Part shown: positions 12,151-23,175 of the stretch, piece by piece
Numbering within the stretch: the stretch's first letter is position 1
Layout of the letters: every line of letters begins with the position of its first letter
Source of the DNA: Manduca sexta
Taxonomy: Eukaryota > Arthropoda > Insecta > Lepidoptera > Sphingidae
Assembly (NCBI RefSeq): GCF_014839805.1
Contig: NC_051121.1
Location: forward strand, 6,307,116-6,371,115
Direction: 5' to 3'
DNA: 64,000 nt
Notes under the pieces: model-generated
The model's database searches: none
Told to the model about the DNA's origin: nothing
Seen by the model: only the letters and a program-made list of their open reading frames with translations
Program-made: the position numbers and the translations under genes

Positions 12151-12252
12151 ACGTTATCAGCACGAACGCTTAGCTCTTAGTTTTTCACGTTATTTGGTAA
12201 AATAAAGTTGAATATATTTTTTGTGTGACTAGGAAATAGTAATAGTCTGAAA

Positions 12253-13098
12253 ATGTCACATGAATCTGGAGATGTTTCGAGTATGAAAAATTCCCCACAT
12301 CTTTTCCATTTCCTTGTTTGAGGATAAAAGATGGATATCCGACTTGGAGTTCAAGATGCGAAATTACCTTATCCATGAGGATTTATGGGAAACAATTAGT
12401 GGATACCGAGATGGAGACACAACCCCTGCCTCTACAAAGGTACGCAAAGACGCAAAGGCATTAGCAAAGATATGCTTATCAGTAGAAGGTGCAGCGATAA
12501 CCCATATAATATGTGCGAAAACTGCATCTGAGGCATGGACTTGTTTACAAAAAGCCTTTGAAGATAAGGGAATAGGACGAAGATTATTTTTGGAGCGTAG
12601 ACTGTACAGGTTGAGTCTATCAGAGTTCAACAATATTGAACTATATATTAACGCAGTTATGTCAACCGCACAGGATCTTGCGGATATTGATGTAGTCATA
12701 GAGGACAAGTCTATTGCTGCAATACTTTTGGGAGGTCTAACTCCAAGGTATGAACCTCTCATTATGGCTATAGAAAATTGTAATATAGACGTGACTACAG
12801 AGTTGCTGAAAACAAAACTGCTTAATGAAATGTCCAAAGATGTGGCTACGTCATTAGGCTTCTTCGCATGAAAAACAGAGTCTAAGTCAATGAAGAAGAA
12901 TATAGTTTTGTTATGAGTGCAAGACACCTGGACATAAGAGACCAGACTGTCCACTGAGAAACAAGAAGGAGAAAGGCAATGCGGTAAATACCAATGATAC
13001 GATATTTACAACTCTTAATACTTCTTGAAACCCAAGAAAGGACATATTTTATGTAGATTCAGGTTGTACTAGACACATGACTTCTACACGGGACAGCA
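12253..13098 (+). pseudogene. gag: Ty1/copia gag and start of protease (copia 1)
   Basis: An N-terminal start at 12253 reads SHESGDVSSM and then shifts frame. From 12314 a 185-codon frame gives the UBN2-type copia gag (DLWETISGY near residue 20, LSVEGAAITHI, LLGGLTPRYEPLI). A stop and frame change follow. A CCHC zinc knuckle C-x2-C-x4-H-x4-C (CYECKTPGHKRPDC) lies at about 12909-12950. The protease starts VDSGCTRHMT at about 13053, then is interrupted at 13098 by a Harbinger insertion and resumes at about 17425. It is a broken LTR retrotransposon whose gag would form virus-like particles. Confidence 0.82.
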
Positions 13099-13512
13099 GG
13101 CTTACTCTGGAAACCAATTCCAATCTCAAGATAACACGAACTCGAAATAGTTTCAATTCCAATCTAGAAGTTATTGTTACTCTTGACCAAATCGAGTCCA
13201 TTATGGTATTGCAATTGAAATTGAGTATACGATCGAGTATCTGTGTGGCCACACATAGCCACAATATGGCCATATTTAAGATAATACATGATCTACCAAA
13301 ATACTATAAATAGTTTGGAACGTATAATTTTATTTTAAATAATTAAAAACATGCAATTATTATAATTTTTTACATAAATGTTGTAGAACGTCACATAAAT
13401 AAATAGAAAATGATTTTTTTAAGTAAAACTTTAACAAAATGTTAAATTCAGGCTGAATATATATATTGCTGCTGCTGCTGCAGACAATGACAATATATAT
13501 ATTGTTTAGATT

Positions 13513-13552
13513 GTTTAGACAATGACAATATATATATTGTCATTGTCTAAAC
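13513..13552. repeat. 40-bp perfect palindrome
   Basis: Two 20-nt arms meet without a spacer around an alternating AT core (GTTTAGACAATGACAATATA and its reverse complement). A partial copy of one arm (AGACAATGACAATATATATATTG) lies 40 bp upstream beside a (GCT)4 run at about 13470. It lies inside Harbinger D near the Myb-like gene start. Confidence 0.75.
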
Positions 13553-13659
13553 TATATTAAAAAAAAATAATGCGCTTCTGCGAACCGCGCAAACTTAAAA
13601 GTTGAAATTTGAAACTTTGTAAACATACTTCTTGCACTTCGTTTATTAAACCTAAAAAG

Positions 13660-15206
13660 ATGAGTAGGCCTACATTTTTGCAACAATAAGCACTGGCAGA
13701 TTTCCTGGAGAGAAATCCAGGGATTGCCAAAGGCCTCCTTCGTACCGCCCATGCGAAGCAGGATACGAAAAGAAAGTGGGAGGAAATATCTGTGAACTTT
13801 AATGCTCTGGGCGGTGCACAGAAAGATGGGAAAGGCTGGGCGAAGGTAAGCAAAGTGTTTGGATAATTAATTAATGTAATTTACAATCAATTTTGTAGTT
13901 GATTTATATAAGTAATGTATCGACTTATTTTTCAGTATTGGGCTGATAAAAAGTGCGCCTTAAAAAAGATATGTGCTCAGAAAGCACAATCTCTTAGTCG
14001 AACAGGCGGTGGGCCTGTCGAAACTTTGCCATCGTTGACGCCTATCGACCAGCGGCTGGTGGCTGTGATGGGAGGCCCACAATTTGCGATTGGTGCAATG
14101 GTGAGAGCCATCTCACCATTAATCCTTTCCCGGGAACATCTAGCGATTCTCCGTCTCCAGCAGTAAGTTCCTTCATTTATATTAGTTAATAATGTCCTGA
14201 TAAAAATAAAATATTAAATGGTCAATTTAATACATTTTATTTCAAACAACATAGTCGTCTCCTTGGTCTGTTATATTATAAACAACTCCTTGTCAACATA
14301 GTCAGTCCCCTGGGTCGGTTATATACTCCTAGATATATATTATTTATATGAGCTTATACATTACATATTATTATATTAGAGCTGTGGACTAAGTATTGAG
14401 TCCGATAAGAGAATAAATTACTTATTGTTAGTAATTTTATTTTATTAATAGTACTTATATGAAATTGAATGTCTTATTAAAAAATAGCTTTAGATGACTA
14501 AATTGTTAAATTATACACACTAATTTGCTGATTGCAGGCTACATTTCAAAACATAACTCCTTCATTGGAAAGTGTACCAATGGAGGAGGCAATTCTTTTG
14601 AATGTAGAAGGAGCATTAGAGCCTGGCTCTAATTTTGTTGTGCTCAGTGCTGATCCTGTGACAGGTTTGTAAAAACAATTACAATAATATAAAAATATTT
14701 TTGTCATCCCACTCAATTACACCTATAGGAGAAATATAAAAACCTAACTTTAACTCAGAAATATATTGTATAAAAGTAGTAAATGTATAGAACCAAGAGC
14801 TGACAGTTCATCTTTGATTATTTAATTATATGAATAGTTCCTTCACTAGCTCTTTATTAATATAAGTATAATGGTATCTAATATCAAATTTTTGTACATT
14901 TGTTTTTGTTTAATTTGTTAACTCTAGTGAATACAACAACCCATGCCTCACGTGACCAATAACACCGACCACCAAGGGCAAGCAGGGCTCGTTTGCGGTC
15001 AAGACCTCTTAATTATCAGCAAGATAGGCAAATGTTTGCTGATATAGAGGCAGCGTGTAGAAGCCGAGACGCTGACTGCAAGAGCAGTAAGTGAGGCAGC
15101 TGGTAACATAGCCGATGTTGCTACTGCCATTAATAATTTAGCAGAAGCTATCACAGGTGCGGCCCAAATTATAGCACAAGCAATCAATAGTGCAAATCCA
15201 CGATAG
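13660..15206 (+). pseudogene. Harbinger D accessory Myb/zeste-like DNA-binding protein
   Basis: Exon 1 starts at ATG 13660 (MSRPTFLQQ), has an in-frame TAA at 13687-13689, then reads ALADFLERNPGIAKGL...KRKWEEISVNFNALGGAQKDGKGWAK. This fits the Myb/SANT-like (zeste, Myb_DNA-bind_5) domain. A GTAAGC donor follows at about 13846. Exon 2 from about 13936 reads YWADKKCALKKICAQK...GGPQFAIGAM. A third exon (from about 14539) gives SLESVPMEEAILL. The last exon ends ADVATAINNLAEAITGAAQIIAQAINSANPR and a stop at 15206, after a frame change. It would bind DNA and bring the transposase to the element ends. One early stop and one frameshift show decay. Confidence 0.7.
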
Positions 15207-15572
15207 ATGTTTTGGTGTGTATTTCTAATTTATGTTACCTGTTTTTTAATTTAACATATCATTATAATTGTTGAGCCAATGTTATTAGCCAAACTTTAGA
15301 CATAGTTTTAAATACTTTTCTACTTATTTATGAGAAGTAGACTGGTTCTATATTAAACGAATAGTTAGACATATTGTGATTGTTAATAGGTAATTTTTAT
15401 TGTTTATGTTAATAATTATAGTTTTGATATTATAATAATTGTCAGCTTAGCTTTAAAATAAGAAGGCGTTCTATTATTTTATTTGAATAGTTAAAAACGT
15501 GCTGTGATTATTAACATTTTTTGTGAAAATTGATAATATAAATAAAACATTTACATAAATTATATTTTTATA

Positions 15573-17104
15573 TTAAAAGATACGACGTGCAGTCCACAGT
15601 TCATTAACCAAACGTGACCGAGCTTGTATTCCCCTAGTCAATTCTGCAGTTGATGCTGGCAGCTCTTCTGAATTACCTTCTTGGTCATGGTCTGGCTCAA
15701 CTACACTAGGTAGTCTGGTATCTTGATTATCACTCAGACGCGTCTGATTACAAATGTTGTGCAGGACACAACATGCATTTATAATTTTGGCAGCCATGTC
15801 AGGATGATAGTGCAGGACCCTGTGGCCCAAAAGACAACGCCACCTATTCTTTAAGACACCTATAGTGCGCTCCACAGTATTCCGTGCCACAGTATGAACT
15901 TGGGTGTAATATCCTTCTGGCATGTTGGCAGGAGCATCAATTATAGGTGTCATCAAATATTCTCTTTGTGGATAGCCTGAGTCACCTAAAAGTAAATAAG
16001 TAACATTTACTAGATATAGTGCCACATAGTAGACAAATAAACACTTATTCATAATTTTAACAATAACTTACCTAGTAAGTAAATTAGTTCCCCTACACTT
16101 ATTAAGTTCATTAAATGAGCTTTGAGAGGGTGCTGATTGAAAATGAAGCTGTCATGTGTGGCACCCCCACATGAAGCATCTACATTTAAAATATTCATGT
16201 CAGCATCACAAATCTACAAAGAATAACATGATACACATTAAGTTTAATTTACATAAAAATATGAATAGAAAGTTGAATTATTAAGATGTGGTTGAATGCA
16301 ACATACACACACAAAATAACTTACAATCATAGCATTTCTTGAGTGGAAATCCTTCCTATTATAAAACCTTTCTTCATTATTACTTGGCCTTATTATTCAT
16401 ATATGTGTACCATCAATAACTCCAATTACTGATGGAATTTTAAACTTTTCATAAAACCTGGAATAAACACAATAGGATTGATTATATCTACATATTGTAA
16501 ATCAAGGAAATGCCATTATATCACAGAAGGTAAAAGTGCATGAATTATGAAAGAATATCACAAACATGAGTAGGAACTCTACATAATAAGTACCTTTGTT
16601 TAATACAGTCTCTTTCTGCGCGTGTTTGGGGAAATTTTATCCATTTTTTTGTTATACTTTCATTATTTAAAGCGTTGGTAACTTCCTTAATAGCCTTTGA
16701 AACTGATTGCTGGGACATCATCGTCCCATGCGTAGCACCCACCAAAAGTTGATAACTTCCGGTGGCGTAAAAAGACAATGCTGCTAAAACCTAAAATTGA
16801 TGTAATTGGTATTTTTTTAACCACGTCTATAGGCATATGTTATGGAATTAATTTATACTGTTTAAGTATATTGTGGTAATGATAAATCGATAGATACCTT
16901 ATATCGTGTAGTTATGTCACTGCGACGAGTAGGCTTTGGTAATAAACACTGCAGCTCCTCATGCAGTTCTTCAAAAAGTTCTTTACTTAAGCGGTAATTA
17001 TTTTTAAATTCAGTATCGTTCATCGCGAAAGCATTTTCGGCATATCGCGCTATTCTTCTTAAATTGCGTCTTTGCCGTTTATCAATATTATTGGATTCAT
17101 CCAA
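15573..17104 (-). pseudogene. Harbinger D transposase (HARBI1-like), five exons
   Basis: Read on minus from 17104: exon 1 (RRNLRRIARYAENAF...NYRLSKELFEEL) ends near 16900. Exon 2 (LSFYATGSYQLLVGATHG...KKWIKFPQ) is about 16790-16590. Exon 3 (IPSVIGVIDGTHI, then TGA, IIRPSNNEERFYNRKDFHSRNAMI) is about 16457-16330. Exon 4 (NILNVDASCGGATHDSFIFNQHPL) is about 16213-16070. Exon 5 is 15990-15573 (LLGDSGYPQREYLMTPI...NTVERTIGVLKNRWRCL...ACCVLHNICNQ). The DDE nuclease acids are visible: D in VIDGTH, D in LGDSGY, E in VERTIG. The only clear defect is the TGA in exon 3. It lies convergent with the Myb-like gene. Confidence 0.85.
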
Positions 17105-17424
17105 AATACCATATAAAAGCGCAAGTCATGCCATTATCGTAATTTATAAAGTCACAATAACTCACTCGAACACCCAAAAAGTTAACTTTTTAAAACTATG
17201 TCGATTCGATTTCAAACACAATATCTAACTCGATACGTCGCTGTCAAAATGTAGTGAAGAGTGCCAAAATGTCGAGATCGTGAAGACTCTATTTCATTTA
17301 GTTCATTTAAATTCCACTGGAATTGTGTTTAATCATGCGCTGGTGTCGTGTTCAAGAGTACCATTTATCGTCTTTTCGAACTCAATCCTAAATTTCAAAT
17401 GAAATCGAGTGTCAAGAGTAAGGC

Positions 17425-17889
17425 CACTGGTTTCAGAATATCTGGATACAGAATCAAGGTACTGTTATTGTCGCAAATGGAGAACAGATTAAGCGCTGCG
17501 GAATTGGAAATATTTCAATAAACACGCCCGAGAACGTGGTCAACAATATTAGTGATATTGCTTATATACCAGATTTGAGAGCTAGTTTGTTATCTGTATA
17601 TAAAACTGTTGAAAAGGGTTTTATTTGTGTTTTTGATAAAAATGGATGTAACTTTTTTAAATCTGATACTTTTAATTTTACAGGTGAATCTGTTGCTCAT
17701 GCCTCGCCCTGTGGTGGACTGTACGTTTTAGATGGTACTGTAAATGTTTCCGAGAATGTGGCGGATAATTTTTGACACAAGATGTGCACTCTGGCTGTCA
17801 GGATAGTTATCAAATTTGGCATAAGAGGTTAGGACATTTGTGTCGTATAGGCATGAACCAACTGAAAAATCACAAGGTAGGTATAAAGG
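17425..17889 (+). pseudogene. Ty1/copia protease rest and pre-integrase (copia 1 continued)
   Basis: After Harbinger D the copia frame resumes: WFQNIWIQNQGTVIVANGEQIKRCGIGNI...DIAYIPDLRASLLSVYKTVEKGF. This is the C-terminal protease and linker, open to TGA at 17773-17775. One frame away it continues YQIWHKRLGHLCRIGMNQLKNHKVG, the GAG-pre-integrase zinc-finger start (WHKRLGH). The sequence is cut at about 17890 by the left end of Harbinger B. Integrase and reverse transcriptase are not found elsewhere in the window. Confidence 0.8.
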
Positions 17890-18127
17890 TGCCTTTCCAT
17901 GCTTGCCAAGGCTTGACAAGCGTCCACAAACACAAGCGTGCAAAGAGGGTGTTTGGCTTGGCTTGCGTGAGCTTGTGGACGCTTGTATCCGATCCGGTCT
18001 AGTGTCGGTTTTTGGACACAGATCAAAGGGCGCTTGCGGCAAGCGCTTGCGACGCGTTCACACGTTGGCGCGCGCTTAGTAGCCGTTGTGATCTCGCGAC
18101 GAACGCACGTCTAGTTCTGACTTCAAA

Positions 18128-18570
18128 ATGAGCGGCTCGTCGAACGAAGAGAGTTTATCGTTTTTGGAATATTACCAGACCGAAACGTGTATCTGGAACC
18201 CCAAAGATGTTAACCATAAAGATAAAAAGAAAGTTGCAGATGCTTGGAGTCGTCTTGCCCAGTTATTGGGGAAGCCAGTAAAGGAATTAAAATCCAAAAA
18301 AGAAATATTGATGACAACTTTCCGAAAACATTAAAAAAAAACAGGATTCTACTCGTTCTGGCGCAGGTATGTACAGTGTTTATTATATTAATTAAGTAAG
18401 CAAGGTGTGTCTTTGCTCTTATCACTTGTGTTATTAAAAGTAGTTTTAAAATTATATATTTTGTTTTAGGTGCCGAAGACATATATAAACCAACTTGGTT
18501 TGCTTACGAAATGATGGAGTCTTTTTTACTGCCAGTATATACTTGCATTGATGGAATAAATACCGAAACC
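18128..18570 (+). pseudogene. Harbinger B accessory MADF-domain protein, two exons
   Basis: ATG 18128 starts a MADF (Myb-related) DNA-binding domain: SFLEYYQTETCIWNPKDVNHKDKKKVADAWSRLAQLLGKPVKELKSKKEILMTTFRKH. The frame stops at 18334 because of a slip in an A8-A9 run, and the continuing frame (KKKQDSTRSGA) reaches a GTATGT donor at 18367. Exon 2 (18470-18570) reads AEDIYKPTWFAYEMMESFLLPVY and ends at a GTAAGT donor. MADF proteins are the usual second protein of Harbinger elements in insects. The C-terminal part is missing. Confidence 0.78.
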
Positions 18571-18649
18571 GTAAGTAAAAAGCAACGTTTATTCTAAATC
18601 AATGAAACCAACTTTATTTATAATAATTTTATTTTAAATTTTCATAAAC

Positions 18650-18800
18650 TTAACAATTTCTACTAAAATACGAAGTAAATTCGTCTCTGATTTGTCTGGC
18701 ATTCAGCGGAGATCTTCGTGGTAAAAAAGGTAAATTTTGCAATGAATTATATCCATTGATTTCATTTCGCCACGAACCAGGGGTCATCATATTTCCACTA
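18650..18800 (-). pseudogene. Harbinger B transposase C-terminus
   Basis: On minus, MMTPGSWRNEINGYNSLQNLPFLPRRSPLNARQIRDEFTSYFSRNC and a stop (18650-18652). The PGSWR...RSPLNA.QIRD.F..YF pattern is the standard tail of HARBI1-like transposases. The catalytic part is absent; it would have lain to the right, where Harbinger A and unrelated sequence now lie. It is convergent with the MADF gene of the same element. Confidence 0.72.
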
Positions 18801-18821
18801 CTATTGTTTAATTTTTATTAG

Positions 18822-18907
18822 TTCACTAGCTTCCGCTCGCAGCTTCGCCCGCGTGGATTTCGGACTTCAAAAATGGAGCCGGTCGCGAACGTTCGAGAAT
18901 GTTCGTT
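18822..18907. other. Short GC-rich dispersed-repeat phrase
   Basis: CTTCCGCTCGCAGCTTCGCC followed by CGCGTGGATTTCGG is a phrase I recall as very common in arthropod and moth genomes, in several TE families. It separates Harbinger B from Harbinger A. The family cannot be fixed here. Confidence 0.35.
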
Positions 18908-19193
18908 TTAAGGTCGATTTACATCAAACGAGCGAATGCTCATTCTATCCCCACTACAGCTAATTCTTCTCGTGTAAACAGGCGTAGAGCATTCCTTCGT
19001 TGTTCTTAGTGCGTTCGCAAAGATTCTATGGAATATTCTAAGAATGCTCGCTCGCTTGATGTAAACGGCGCAAGAGCGCGCGAACAGTTGCTTAGAGCGT
19101 TCTAGCGTGTTCGGACGTGCTCGCGCCACTAAGCGGTCTCATTAAAGCGTTTTAGTGTTCTAGCGATTGTTTACGTATCTTATCGATTAAGTT

Positions 19194-19256
19194 ATGGATT
19201 GGTCTCAAGAAAAATGTTTATTAATGATAGAAGCCTACCGCACTCTGAGACACTAA
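19194..19256 (+). pseudogene. MADF protein N-terminus of Harbinger A
   Basis: ATG 19194 starts MDWSQEKCLLMIEAYRTLRH and a stop. The pattern W-S-x-E-K-x-L-x-L-I-E-x-Y-R is the beginning of a MADF domain. The rest of the domain is deleted: transposase sequence on the other strand begins about 110 bp later. Confidence 0.6.
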
Positions 19257-19364
19257 CCAAAATAAAAACATGGTAAGTAGGTAGTTACGTTTATTTATTG
19301 GGTATTCTACCATAATTTTAGGTTAGGTTATTTACGCTTTTTATAAAGTAACATATCGCTTTCA

Positions 19365-19783
19365 TTATGCAATATTGTTTTGCCATGGCAAAATATTAGT
19401 CAAATTAAAATAGTCTGAAAATTCTTTCCGGATATTTTCACATTGCAAAGTGTGTCTTCGTCCAGTGTTGGGTAACGGGAGAAATGATGATAAACGGTCC
19501 ATATTTCTCCACTGGCCTGGAATGACGACGTCATCTTCAATTCTGTCCATCATGCCCGGTGAATTATACAGCTTCCTAGAAGCTTTCCTTTTCATCAAAT
19601 AATTATGTAGGTACACGCAGGTTATTACGACGAGAGATGCTTTATCAGGTTGTAGCAACATAGGTTTTCGCAATACACGAAAAACTGCTGAAAGAATGCC
19701 AAATGCATTTTCTACTATTCGTCTTGCTCTAGACAAACGGTAGTTGTAAATTCGTTTTTCGGATCCCCTGGCATGAGTACCAG
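19365..19783 (-). pseudogene. Harbinger A transposase, C-terminal part
   Basis: On minus the frame enters from element E as GTHARGSEKRIYNYRLSRARRIVENAFGILSAVFRVLRKPMLL..., which contains the third catalytic residue (E in RRIVENAFG). It continues VVITCVYLHNYLMKR..., then PGQWRNMDRL and RKEFSDYFN, and a stop at about 19365. No internal stop is present. The upstream half of the protein lies at 23786-24186 on the far side of element E. Confidence 0.85.
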
Positions 19784-20249
19784 CCGGCCTAGCATGCGCA
19801 TCACGAGATATCTCGAGAACGAGAGTAGACAAATTGTCGATGTCGATAAATATCTCGTTTTCTCTAACATGCGCACCACGATCGACAAATTCCTCGTTGA
19901 AGACATAAGTTTACTCGTGAAGACAAACCGATGTTGCCCATTGAAATATATATTCTAAACATTTTATTTTCTAATATAGCTACAATGGTTTTAGTTCATT
20001 CAATTTTTATAGATCTATGATCCAATTAGGTTTTTGACGTTTTATGTGACAGTTTATGTCATAACAAAGAGCATAATGTAAAATAAAAAACGTAAATAAG
20101 TAAACAAATTCAAAATTAATAATAATGTTGTACAATATAATAAGGATTCTAACACAAAATAACAGCTCCGCCCTATTTTGGAGTACGAAGTAACAAGACA
20201 CAAATCAAATAAAATCTAATAAGACAATTATTTTTACGAGTATATGGTG

Positions 20250-20640
20250 CCCAAGCCGGACTTTACCTCGGGTGACTACGCCCCGCCGTGAGAACGATGT
20301 ACCATAATGCCTAATGGAATCAGTAGTCCAATCGGGAAGGAGATGGCTGTGGCTTTGGGCCTGACAAAATACCCAATTGATGTAAGTATATGTAGTGAAA
20401 CAATAACCTTATTAGCAAAACACCAATGTTGTAAGTTGAACTTTGCAGCCACAAAGCTCAAGTTTGTTCTTATTCGATGGTAATTGATGTTTTTAGTATT
20501 AGTGTTTATTAAAATATGAAGTAAGTATATATTTTCTTTTTGTTTTAGTTCCGTGAATCAAGTGCCTCTACATTCATTGGAATGTCCCCAGCCCAGCAGT
20601 CAACACCATGTTGAAGAGCTTACCAAATACTACTCCCAAA
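20250..20640 (+). other. Possible exons of the second gene of element E
   Basis: Two stretches end or begin at good splice signals: a GTAAGT donor at about 20380 and a TTTGTTTTAG acceptor at about 20549. One downstream frame reads FRESSASTFIGMSPAQQSTP, a Ser/Pro-rich composition seen in tails of MADF proteins. There is no domain-level match, so this is a weak call. Confidence 0.2.
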
Positions 20641-21388
20641 AAAGTTTTTTAGTTGCTCGGTTTGAACTTAATACTTTAATGAAAATATGTATTTTTATAA
20701 CCAGTTTTTTAAGAAAAACTACATTTTTTAAATACTTAATATCATGTATATATATTTCGTTAGGTATCTTTATTTATACACTAGATAAAACATCTGTATG
20801 TTAGGAAATTTGGTTCTGTTCTGTTGTGTTCTTGTTCTGTTGGTTTAAATTAATAATATAAGTAAACTGCAGCAATTACTTGAGAGTGCAATTTCTGTTT
20901 CTTGTAAGTGTTCATAGTATTTCATAACAGTAATTGTAGGAATTTTGTTGTATAACAAGTTATTATGAAATATTCTATTGTTGCCTAAATTTGTGTAGAA
21001 GATTTTGTTGTAATAATGAAAACTATCTTGATATTTAAAATGTGAATATAATAAAATATACATTATTTACATAGGAAAATATCTATTTATTATAATTGAG
21101 GTCATCCTGCTTGTGAGACACTTGCAGGTACTGATAATTGTACAGGTTCTTCTCACATATGATGGTCATTTATAATAGTTTCCTCCATTGGAACACTGTA
21201 ACATAAAATACTGCATTACCTACAGTTACTTAACAATAGTAATATACTTAGTCTGGCCATAAATACTGTTACACTTAATTATAAAAAAATATTACATTTG
21301 AATTTCGAATCTGTCATTTTTATACGATTGTTCATTGTGTTTTCTCATTTTGGCGCCAATACATTGTAAAATATTTTGCGATATTAAA

Positions 21389-22428
21389 ATGGTGTGGGGT
21401 GATAAAGAGAACCGAATCGCTGTGATAGCATTACACAAAGTAGGTATGGAGCCAAATGCAATTTTTAAAACTCTCCATACACTTGGTATTAGTAAAATGT
21501 TTGTGTACCGGGCTATTAATAGGTACAATGAGACCTCCTCTGTTTGTGACAGAAAAGATCTGGCCGTCCACGTAGTGTTCGTACGAAAAAGGTGGTCAAA
21601 GCAGTAAGGGAAAGAATTCGAAGAAATCCTGTCCGAAAGCAAAAGATTTTATCTCGGGAAATGAAGATAGCACCTAGAACCATGTCGCGTATTTTAAAAG
21701 ATGACTTAGGACTTGCAGCCTATAAGAGACGCACTGGCCATTTCTTAACTGATAATTTAAAGAAGAATAGGGTGGTAAAATCGAAACAACTACTGAAGCG
21801 GTACGCAAAGGGAGGTCACAGAAAAATTTTGTTTACGGATGAGAAAATTTTTACAATTGAGCAACATTTTAACAAACAAAATGACCGTATTTATGCTCAA
21901 AGCTCTAAGGAAGCTTCCCAATTAGTCGACAGAGTGCAACGTGGACATTATCCGACTTCAGTGATGGTTTGGTGGGGTGTTAGCTATGAAGGAGTGACTG
22001 AGCCATATTTTTGTGAAAAAGGTATCAAAACATCGGCACAAGTGTATCAAGATACCATTCTTGAGAAGGTAGTTAAGCCCCTTAACATCACCATGTTCAA
22101 TAACCAAGTATGGTCCTTCCAGCAAGACTCGGCGCCGGGTCATAAAGCTCGGTCCACGCAGTCTTGGTTGGAATCGAACGTTTCGGACTTCATCAGAGCT
22201 GAAGACTGGCCGTCGTCTAGTCCCGATCTTAATCCGCTGGATTATGATTTGTGGTCAGTTTTAGAGAGTACAGCTTGCTCTAAACGCCATGATAATTTGG
22301 AGTCCCTAAAACAATCTATACGATTGGCAGTGAAGAATTTTCCCATGGAAAGAGTGCGTGCTTCTATTGATAACTGGCCTCATCGTTTAAAGGACTGTAT
22401 TGCAGCCAATGGAGACCACTTCGAATAA
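21389..22428 (+). pseudogene. Tc1/mariner transposase, DD37D (maT-like)
   Basis: ATG 21389 starts VWGDKENRIAVIALHKVGMEPNAIFKTLHTLGI, the first helix-turn-helix. A one-base slip at about 21558 (in GACAGAAAAGATC) moves the frame to RSGRPRSVRTKKVVKAVRERIRRNP. The frame then stays open to 22428. Catalytic residues: D in LFTDEKIF, D in SFQQDSAPGH, and D in SPDLNPLDYDLW. The second and third are 37 residues apart, so this is DD37D and not DD34D mariner or DD34E Tc1. The protein cuts and joins DNA at TA sites. The upstream phrase AGTCTGGCCATAAATACTGT (about 21250) looks like a terminal repeat, but no matching right end was found. Confidence 0.88.
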
Positions 22429-23057
22429 GCTTTTTATATTTTTAATTGTTTTATATTTATGTATTAAACTGACACACTGTAAAAGTAATAAATGTTATTT
22501 GCAGTTAACAATTTTCTTTTTTCTTTATTACAATATTTATGGCAAGACTAGGTAATGTGAAGTTGTACCAGTGGTAAAATAATATAGTCAAACAACTATT
22601 TGAAACAGTGTATAACCATATATCCATTATTGTTATGTCCATCAGTATACAATCAGTGTAAATGAAGTTTTTAATAAAGAAATAAAGCAAGATATTGTTT
22701 GTTCATATTGTTAAGTTGCATAGTAATAGTATCTTCTCCGATACCTGGCATTCACATTAAGAGTTTTGGTGTTTGAATCCATAATGTGACATTTTTTGGT
22801 AACATATAGGTACTAGTTTTGCAAAACATTATGGTAAAACAAGTTACTCATTTGTATTTGTAGTATTAAAATAAACAAAATTAAAACTGCAATTAATCTG
22901 ATTAAATAGCTCTTATTACCTCATTAGTTGGCACACTAATTTCATTTTTATGAAAGGTAACACGCTATGTATTAATTGTGAAGATATTTCTCAAAGTACA
23001 TTCATGTTTTATTTCTATTAACTCTAATAATTAATTAATAGTACATTACCAGTTGAA

Positions 23058-23175
23058 CCTTGGTGTCACAGGCATCTTTCCTCATTTTTTGATATTGTGC
23101 ACTTTGTGGCTCATTGGGAGGTAATCATTTTATATGGGTACAATCTAAGAGCCCTAACATACCTTGCACGTAAAA
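23058..23175 (-). pseudogene. Harbinger catalytic fragment inside element E
   Basis: On minus: GMLGLLDCTHIK, stop, LPPNEPQSAQYQKMRKDACDTKVQLVMY. It matches the first-aspartate block of Harbinger transposases (G-x-L-G-x-I-D-C-T-H-I-x-I) and the following region. One stop replaces a hydrophobic residue. This shows that element E was itself once a Harbinger. Confidence 0.6.

Larger units (their letters stand above)
13099..17424. mobile_element. PIF/Harbinger transposon D inserted in copia protease
   Basis: The left end begins CTTACTCTGGAAAC and the right end, read in reverse, begins CTTACTCTTGACAC, giving short imperfect terminal inverted repeats. The copia protease reads up to one side and continues on the other. 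Inside are two convergent genes: a Myb/zeste-like DNA-binding protein on plus and a HARBI1-like transposase on minus. Both proteins are normally needed for Harbinger transposition. The 3-bp target duplication could not be settled because several 1-nt alternatives exist at the junction. At 4.3 kb it is about full length for a two-gene Harbinger. Confidence 0.75.
17890..18821. mobile_element. PIF/Harbinger transposon B, left part
   Basis: The copia sequence ends at GGTGCCTTTCCATGC, a likely Harbinger-type terminus. A subterminal region follows with repeated cttg/caag motifs (GCTTGCCAAGGCTTGACAAGCG, about 17901-18060) that can pair with each other. It carries a MADF-protein gene start on plus and a transposase C-terminus on minus. 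The right terminus and most of the transposase are missing. Harbinger A starts about 90 bp further on. Confidence 0.55.

Noticed and set aside
12364..12954. 196-codon minus-strand frame over the copia gag
   Set aside because: Antisense shadow; the plus strand has the gag domain and zinc knuckle.
19783..19788. GCCGGC as a 6-bp target duplication for element E
   Set aside because: It is palindromic and forms part of the terminal inverted repeat; a 3-bp CAG duplication restores the host frame, the 6-bp model does not.
20845..21063. 72-codon minus-strand frame between E end and mariner
   Set aside because: Low-complexity Tyr/Asn-rich translation of AT-rich DNA with no motif.
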